Positions 22,733 to 26,936 of a DNA stretch of 26,936 bases are shown one piece after another. Under the pieces are notes generated by a model that saw nothing but the letters and a program-made list of their open reading frames with translations, ran no database searches and had not been told where the DNA came from. Positions within the stretch are counted from its first letter, which is position 1, and each line of letters opens with the position of its first letter. The stretch is taken from positions 1-26,936 of the forward strand of contig CAAGKO010000096.1 of NCBI GenBank assembly GCA_900770445.1, read 5' to 3'. Origin of the DNA: an uncultured Oribacterium sp. (lineage in GTDB: Bacteria; Bacillota; Clostridia; Lachnospirales; Lachnospiraceae). A program made the position numbers and the translations under genes.

Positions 22733-23838
22733 TTTGCAAACTCCTTTCTTGTCTCTGCCTTATCGATGGCTTCCCAGAGACCCTGAAGATAGGTGGCACC
22801 GAGTGCACGATCATAGAGACCATAGCCCGGAACAACACCCGGCTTGTCTACCTCATCCCAGATCATACGACCGTGGTCCGGACGCATCGGGCCGTCGAAG
22901 CCGATCTCATAGAGTGCACGAACGATCTCGTACATATCGAAGTTACCATCGCTGGAAATGTGGCATGCCTCCTGGAAATCATAGTTCTCACGGGAAGTAT
23001 CGTTGAAGCGGAGGTTACGTACGTGTGCAAAGTGAATTCTGCCCTTCAGTGCACGGATCATGTGCGGAAGGTCGTTCTCGAGGTTGGTGCCGTAAGAACC
23101 GGAGCAGAAGGTCACGCCGTTATGTACATCGTCGACAGCATTCATCAGACGAAGGATACCTGCCTCCGAATTGATGATTCTGGTGAGACCGAATACGGAC
23201 CATGCCGGATCATCCGGGTGGATCGCCATCTTGATGTCATACTTGTTGCAGACCGGCATGATGGCCTTCAGGAAGTATACGAGGTTCTGGAACAGCTTCT
23301 CGCCGTCGACATCCTTGTACATCTCGAAGAGCTCCTTGATCTTCGCCATACGCTCCGGCTCCCAGCCTGGCATTACGGCGCCGTTTGACATCTTCTCCAT
23401 GGACGCAGCGAGGTCATCCGGGTCGATCGCGTCGATCGCCTTCTGGTTGTAAGCGAGGCCGGTGGAACCATCCGGGTTCTTACGTGCCAGCTCGGTTCTG
23501 GTCCAGTCAAATACCGGCATGAAGTTGTAGCATACGAGGTGGATATCCTCCTTGCCGAGGTTCTCGAGTGTCTCGATGTAGTTTGCGATGTACTTATCAC
23601 GGTTCTCATCGCCGACCTTGATGGAGTCGCAGACATTGACAGACTCGATACCGCTCAGACGAAGACCTGCAGCCTCGATCTCTTCCTTTAATGCATGGAT
23701 TCTCTCCTGCGGCCATACCTCACCCGGTGTGGTGTCATACAGTGTAGAGATGACTCCGGTCACGCCCGGAATCTGGCGAATCTGCTGTAAAGTTACGGTA
23801 TCAAACTTCGAGCCGTACCAACGTAATGTCATTTCCAT
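22729..23838 (-). CDS. uxuA: Mannonate dehydratase
   Basis: Dehydrates D-mannonate to 2-keto-3-deoxygluconate using Mn2+ or Fe2+; a TIM-barrel enzyme. 369 residues, usual for the family. Conserved blocks include MTLRWYG at the start, GIESVNV (near 63), HPDDP (207-211), FCSGSYG (244-250), HFAHVRN (269-275) and RPDHGR (319-324), which contain the metal and substrate ligands. GGAGGG lies seven bases before the ATG. First gene of the uxuAB operon, driven by the promoter at 23884-23912, with a candidate GntR operator between promoter and start. Confidence 0.97.
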   Translation of the reverse strand: MEMTLRWYGSKFDTVTLQQIRQIPGVTGVISTLYDTTPGEVWPQERIHALKEEIEAAGLRLSGIESVNVCDSIKVGDENRDKYIANYIETLENLGKEDIHLVCYNFMPVFDWTRTELARKNPDGSTGLAYNQKAIDAIDPDDLAASMEKMSNGAVMPGWEPERMAKIKELFEMYKDVDGEKLFQNLVYFLKAIMPVCNKYDIKMAIHPDDPAWSVFGLTRIINSEAGILRLMNAVDDVHNGVTFCSGSYGTNLENDLPHMIRALKGRIHFAHVRNLRFNDTSRENYDFQEACHISSDGNFDMYEIVRALYEIGFDGPMRPDHGRMIWDEVDKPGVVPGYGLYDRALGATYLQGLWEAIDKAETRKEFAK

Positions 23839-23858
23839 TATTATACCCTCCGTACAAA

Positions 23859-23869
23859 ATGTATACTAG
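23859..23869. promoter_or_regulatory. Candidate GntR operator at uxuA
   Basis: ATGTATACTAG, an 11-base word that recurs upstream of gntR (24027-24037) and, over nine bases, at kduI. It lies about 20-30 bp downstream of the uxuAB -10 element, where a bound repressor would block elongation or initiation. Confidence 0.45.
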
Positions 23870-23883
23870 TTTCTGTAGTTCCT

Positions 23884-23912
23884 AGAATAACCCGCTATGT
23901 TTTATCTGTCAA
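23884..23912 (-). promoter_or_regulatory. uxuAB promoter
   Basis: Consensus TTGACA (23912-23907), a 17-bp spacer and TATTCT (23889-23884) on the - strand, 46 bases before the uxuA start. A partial cre-like half site overlaps the -35 but is too weak to call. Confidence 0.78.
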
Positions 23913-24026
23913 CGGTATTTAGAAAAAAAGCCTGTTTTTCTCAGTCTTCATGTCGGATTGTGTTATTATTCACAATGTTCAGCCTTCTATCTCACCATTT
24001 TCGTACATTTCGTCTTTCATCGTCGA

Positions 24027-24037
24027 ATGTATACTAG
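24027..24037. promoter_or_regulatory. Candidate GntR operator at gntR
   Basis: ATGTATACTAG, identical to the uxuA site and followed by A as in the kduI site. It lies just upstream of the gntR -10 element TATAAT (24057-24062), over the expected -35 region, which suggests autoregulation. Confidence 0.45.
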
Positions 24038-24095
24038 ATTTTCCGAGTTATTTGAGTATAATGAAACTATATCTATTGTTTTTCAGGAGTCCCTC

Positions 24096-24836
24096 ATGAA
24101 CGAAAACACGCGTGAAGTAATTAAACCGGTTGCTGATACCACAGATATTTCAAAGCCGGAGGAGATCCATCATTATCTATGGAATCGCATCTCGACGCTC
24201 GAACTTCAGCCGGGTACGAAGCTTAGTGAGGTGAAGCTCGCACAGATGTTCAGCTGTAGCCGTATCCCGGTGCGCGAGGCGGTGCGACAGCTGAATGCCG
24301 AAGGTGCACTGGACTCTCAGCCACAGCGTGGCAGCTTCGTGAGCCGCATCGATATGAATCGTGTGCGACAGGTCCGTTACCTTCGAGAAGTCCTCGAGAC
24401 CCGTGTGGTCATGGATGCCTATGATGCCGGTCTTCTACAGCCGCTGCTTCCGCTCCTCCGCAATATGCTGCAGGAGCAGCAGGACATGATCCGATTCAAC
24501 GAGCTCATCAAGCTGACCGATGCCGACACCCGCTTCCATGATCTCTTCTATCAGCTGCAGAACAAGGAGTTTGTTCAGCAGCACACCGGCCGCCACGACA
24601 TCCACTATATCCGCGCACGCCGCTTCGCCCTCGGCATCGAGCGCAGTGATGATGAGCGGATGGATGATAGTGTTAACATCGTCTCCCAGCATGTGCGCAT
24701 GGTGCATGCCATCGAACAGGGGGATCGTGACGCCCTCGAGCAGGAGCTCGTTCATCACTTCCGGAACATCAACCATACGCTGGAGCGCGTGGTAAACGAT
24801 GAAGCCTTCAAAACGGTGTTTCAGGTGAATGCGTAA
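24096..24836 (+). CDS. GntR/FadR-family regulator of hexuronate genes
   Basis: A 246-residue regulator with an N-terminal winged helix-turn-helix at about 22-85 (IHHYLWNRISTLELQPGTKLSE, CSRIPVREAVRQLNAEG, QRGSFVS) and a C-terminal FCD ligand domain at about 92-230. FCD metal ligands appear as Asp144, His148, His199 and His221. Such proteins bind uronates or their breakdown intermediates, as UxuR and ExuR do. The frame is open far upstream, but AGGAG before ATG 24096 fixes the start. It is divergent from uxuAB. A shared palindromic word in the uxuA, gntR and kduI promoters is its likely operator; this assignment is inference. Confidence 0.93.
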   Translation: MNENTREVIKPVADTTDISKPEEIHHYLWNRISTLELQPGTKLSEVKLAQMFSCSRIPVREAVRQLNAEGALDSQPQRGSFVSRIDMNRVRQVRYLREVLETRVVMDAYDAGLLQPLLPLLRNMLQEQQDMIRFNELIKLTDADTRFHDLFYQLQNKEFVQQHTGRHDIHYIRARRFALGIERSDDERMDDSVNIVSQHVRMVHAIEQGDRDALEQELVHHFRNINHTLERVVNDEAFKTVFQVNA

Positions 24837-24899
24837 ACACCATCCACGGTGCATGATTGCTCCGGATCCGGCGATCCGGTGAAGAAATTGACTGCATAC

Positions 24900-24943
24900 A
24901 AAAAGACCGATGGCCTGTTCTTATGAGCAGGTCACCGGTCTTT
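24900..24943 (-). terminator. Terminator between gntR and the symporter gene
   Basis: An interrupted stem starting AAAGACCG and ending CGGTCTTT, with loop TTAT, is followed by U5 on the - strand (24904-24900). It serves the convergent symporter gene and probably also gntR, although the + side has only TTTCCTT. Confidence 0.75.
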
Positions 24944-25044
24944 CCTTATGTTTCTGTATCGATGCGATCATTTGTCTCCGGATCTGCGCGTCCGGAATCA
25001 GCACATCCTCGCAAGCTCTTTTGTTTCGATATGGCGGAGGCACT

Positions 25045-26427
25045 TCAGTGTTTCATGAACCGCTGCTCGTAATCCCTGAGCGAGGCGATCGCTTCCTTCG
25101 ACATCGGGATCAGCGCGAGCATGTTGAAGATCGTCATGAGGCCAATGCCTACATCGCCGAGATCCCAGACAAAGGTATAGGCCGCCATGCAGCCGATGAA
25201 GAGGTTGATCAGCGCGATGATCTTATATACATTCTGTGATTTCCAGCTATCGCCGAAAACATACGCGACGTTCGAACGTGCATAGAACAGGACACCGATG
25301 AAGGTCGAGAAGCTGAACAGCCAGAGGGTGATCGCGATGAAGATTACACCGGCCTGTCCGAAGTGGTAACGCATCGCCGCCTGGAGTAGGTCCATACCGC
25401 CGAGGCCGCCCACCGCATCCTCCGGAACGAGAAGCATCACGAAGGCGGTACAGCTGCAGATTACGATGGTGTCGATGAAGACGCCGAGCGCCTGCAGGAG
25501 TCCGGACTTCACCGGATGGTCGACATCCGCTGCGGCCGCTGCACATGGTGCAGAGCCGGAGCCTGCTTCGTTTGAGAAGAGGCCACGCTTCACACCGTTC
25601 ATGAGGACAGCGCCGAAGCCACCCGCCACCGCCTGACGAAGGCCGAAGGCCTCACGGATGATACGTGAAAACACCGCCGGAAGCTGGGTGAAGTTGTTGA
25701 TGATGACGAACACCGTCAGGAAGATATAGAAGCCGGCCATGACCGGAACGATGATGTCGAGTGCCTTGACCGTGGTATTCTTCCGGAACACGATCACAGC
25801 GGACAGCAGACAAAGCAGAAGCGCGGAAGCGATCGGTGGCACGTGGAAAGCATTGTCAAAAGCAGACGCGACGGAGTTACCGATGACCTGGCTGATGCCA
25901 CACCAGCACAGGAGGCCGGACAGCGCGAACATAATCGCGATGATGCTCTTCTGCTTCTTCCGGGCAAACAACTTATGGATATAGTAGGCCGGACCGCCGC
26001 GGTAACCACCGTACAGCGGATCTTCTTCCTTATATAACTGGGCGAGTGTCGCCTCGACGAACGCGGTGCTGGAGCCGATCAGAGCCGTCAGCCACATCCA
26101 GAACACGGCACCGGCACCACCGGCAGATACCGCTGCGACGACGCCGACGAGGTTTCCCATGCCGACACGCGTTGCGGTCGAAACGATGAGGGCCTCGAGT
26201 CCCGAAACCTTACTGTTCTTTTCCGGATCGATGCTCTTTTCTGCCGCGACGCGACACATCTCCGGGAAGAGACGGATCGGGAGGAAGCGGGTGCGGACGG
26301 TACAGAAGATACCCGCCGGAATCAAAAGAAGAACCAGGAGCGACAGCCCGAGTGTCGAGCCTCCTGGTAGTGGAATCGTGATGAGGTCTCCCCAGAGGAG
26401 ATTGTAGATAAACTGAATTACTGCCAT
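25045..26427 (-). CDS. Sodium:alanine/glycine symporter (AGCS family)
   Basis: A 460-residue membrane protein with about eleven helices that imports alanine or glycine with Na+. Family marks are TRFLPIRLFPEMCR, STATRVGMGNLVGVVAAVSAGGAGAVFWMW, GGYRGGPAYYI and the signature VKRGLFSNEAGSGSAPCAAAAADVDHPVKSG. The frame extends 54 codons upstream into non-conserved sequence; AAGGA about ten bases before MAVIQFIYNLLWGD marks the real start. It has its own promoter (26463-26490), just left of the tandem terminators of the rRNA-tRNA unit, and is monocistronic. Confidence 0.95.
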   Translation of the reverse strand: MAVIQFIYNLLWGDLITIPLPGGSTLGLSLLVLLLIPAGIFCTVRTRFLPIRLFPEMCRVAAEKSIDPEKNSKVSGLEALIVSTATRVGMGNLVGVVAAVSAGGAGAVFWMWLTALIGSSTAFVEATLAQLYKEEDPLYGGYRGGPAYYIHKLFARKKQKSIIAIMFALSGLLCWCGISQVIGNSVASAFDNAFHVPPIASALLLCLLSAVIVFRKNTTVKALDIIVPVMAGFYIFLTVFVIINNFTQLPAVFSRIIREAFGLRQAVAGGFGAVLMNGVKRGLFSNEAGSGSAPCAAAAADVDHPVKSGLLQALGVFIDTIVICSCTAFVMLLVPEDAVGGLGGMDLLQAAMRYHFGQAGVIFIAITLWLFSFSTFIGVLFYARSNVAYVFGDSWKSQNVYKIIALINLFIGCMAAYTFVWDLGDVGIGLMTIFNMLALIPMSKEAIASLRDYEQRFMKH

Positions 26428-26462
26428 AACACTTTCATCCTTTAAACTATTATTTACTTTAA

Positions 26463-26490
26463 AGTATAGCAGATATTCCATGAGAAACAA
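26463..26490 (-). promoter_or_regulatory. Symporter promoter
   Basis: TTGTTT (26490-26485), a 16-bp spacer and TATACT (26468-26463) on the - strand, about 36 bases before the start codon. Confidence 0.6.
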
Positions 26491-26541
26491 GAAAGAAAAC
26501 GACGATGTCCGGAACTGCGCCTTCGGCGCGGGCATCGTCGT
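26491..26541 (-). terminator. Second terminator of the rRNA-tRNA unit
   Basis: Outer stem ACGACGATG/CATCGTCGT (26499-26507 with 26533-26541) and an inner GCGCC/GGCGC hairpin, followed on the - strand by TTTTCTTTC. It lies about 50 bases beyond the first terminator and just upstream of the symporter promoter. Confidence 0.75.
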
Positions 26542-26587
26542 ACTGTGTGATCGGATATGTGCCGGCGTATCGTAGCCGTTATAGTAC

Positions 26588-26624
26588 AAAAAAAGCGGAA
26601 AACTGATTTCTCAGCTTTCCGCTT
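26588..26624 (-). terminator. First terminator after tRNA-Leu(AAG)
   Basis: A stem of 9 + 4 bp with one mismatch (26611-26624 with 26593-26606) and loop GAAA is followed by seven U residues on the - strand. It starts two bases after the tRNA 3' end. Confidence 0.9.
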
Positions 26625-26626
26625 GA

Positions 26627-26710
26627 TGCGGGAGATGGGACTTGAACCCACACGTCCTATCGGACACAAGATCCTTAGTCTTGCCTGTCTGCCAATTTCA
26701 GCACTCCCGC
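26627..26710 (-). tRNA. tRNA-Leu(AAG)
   Basis: An 84-nt class II tRNA with acceptor GCGGGAG/CTCCCGC, variable stem GTCC/GGAC and T loop TTCAAGT. The anticodon stem CAAGA/TCTTG encloses CTAAGGA, giving anticodon AAG for codon CUU. A34 is unusual in bacteria outside tRNA-Arg(ACG) and could be converted to inosine by TadA. CCA is not encoded. Confidence 0.95.
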
Positions 26711-26713
26711 AGA

Positions 26714-26787
26714 CGACCCGGGACGGAATCGAACCGACGACCTCCGCCGTGACAGGGCGGCGCTCTAACCAACTGAGCCACCGGGCC
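26714..26787 (-). tRNA. tRNA-Asp(GTC)
   Basis: A 74-nt tRNA with acceptor GGCCCGG/CCGGGTC, discriminator G73, and anticodon stem CCGCC/GGCGG around CTGTCAC (anticodon GTC). The T stem GTCGG/CCGTC has a U-U mismatch at its second pair (positions 50-64). Three bases separate it from tRNA-Leu. CCA is not encoded. Confidence 0.95.
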
Positions 26788-26870
26788 ACATGTTATCGTG
26801 CCCTGAAAACTGTATATCGCTCATATATTTTATTCTGTAGATAAAACATCAAAACCTTTCCAGTCACATT

Positions 26871-26936
26871 GGATAAGCCCTCGACCTATTAGTAACTATC
26901 ACCTGAATGCTTTACAGCACTTACAGCTTAGCCCTA
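26871..26936 (-). rRNA. rrl: 23S rRNA, 3' end only
   Basis: The - strand holds the conserved 23S ending GATAGTTACTAATAGGTCGA followed by GGGCTTATCC, with the helix 100-101 region before it. The gene continues past the right edge. The exact mature 3' end is estimated. The 83-bp gap to tRNA-Asp is too short for a 5S gene. Confidence 0.93.

Noticed and set aside
26788..26870. 5S rRNA between tRNA-Asp and 23S
   Set aside because: The gap is 83 bp, shorter than a 5S gene, and shows none of its conserved sequence.

Overview
The window looks like chromosomal DNA of a moderately GC-rich member of the Firmicutes, most likely class Clostridia and possibly Lachnospiraceae. Supports for this are strong AGGAGG-type ribosome sites, sigma-A style promoters (TTGACA-N17-TATAAT), a perfect CcpA cre box, many U-tailed terminators, tRNA genes without encoded CCA, and small families such as DUF2500, DUF6199-like, Gx transporter and SEC-C proteins. 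The family-level placement is inference. Every recognisable protein gene on the + strand is a transcription regulator (XRE, LysR, GntR). All enzymes, transporters and RNAs lie on the - strand, colinear with an rRNA operon whose 23S 3' end closes the window.

Layout. 1-836: non-coding, with a phased TAATGGC repeat array and, on the - strand, tandem terminators preceded by a competing hairpin and a possible mini-ORF. 837-1358: XRE regulator. 1513-4917: uvrA (own promoter with a LexA-like palindrome) and a Gx-family membrane transporter. 5094-6030: cold-shock protein and a SEC-C protein. 6181-7026: kduI. 7193-8572: AI-2E/UPF0118 family permease. 8721-8960: a promoter- and terminator-bounded structured RNA, proposed to be 6S RNA. 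9004-12659: thiamine pyrophosphokinase, tadA, udp, deoD and cdd, i.e. nucleoside salvage plus tRNA editing. 12921-13001: tRNA-Leu(TAG). 13179-15549: divergent MATE exporter and LysR regulator. 15610-18240: small membrane and lipoprotein genes of unknown role in two units that share a duplicated 84-bp promoter region, separated by a repeat-rich spacer. 18453-18828: tRNA operon Arg-His-Gln-Lys. 19152-24836: hexuronate catabolism (eda, uxuB, uxuA and divergent gntR) with an rdgB-yfcE fusion gene inside. 25045-26427: Na+:alanine/glycine symporter. 26627-26936: tRNA-Leu(AAG), tRNA-Asp and the 23S rRNA 3' end, with no 5S gene between them.

How the genes work together. UxuB and UxuA take fructuronate to 2-keto-3-deoxygluconate and Eda splits the phosphorylated product. 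KduI, 16 kb away, feeds unsaturated uronates into the same route. A shared GTATACTAG word in the kduI, uxuAB and gntR promoters suggests one GntR regulon, while eda carries a perfect cre box for carbon catabolite control. Cdd, DeoD and Udp form a nucleoside salvage group. TadA and tRNA-Leu(AAG), a tRNA with A34 that could be its substrate, are both present.

The most unusual points are the phased TAATGGC array, the 73-bp-period palindromic repeat cluster, the duplicated promoter region of the small membrane gene units, the RdgB-YfcE fusion, the 46-bp triplication spanning the end of cdd, and the 23S-tRNA arrangement without 5S. No complete new defence or mobile system is visible.
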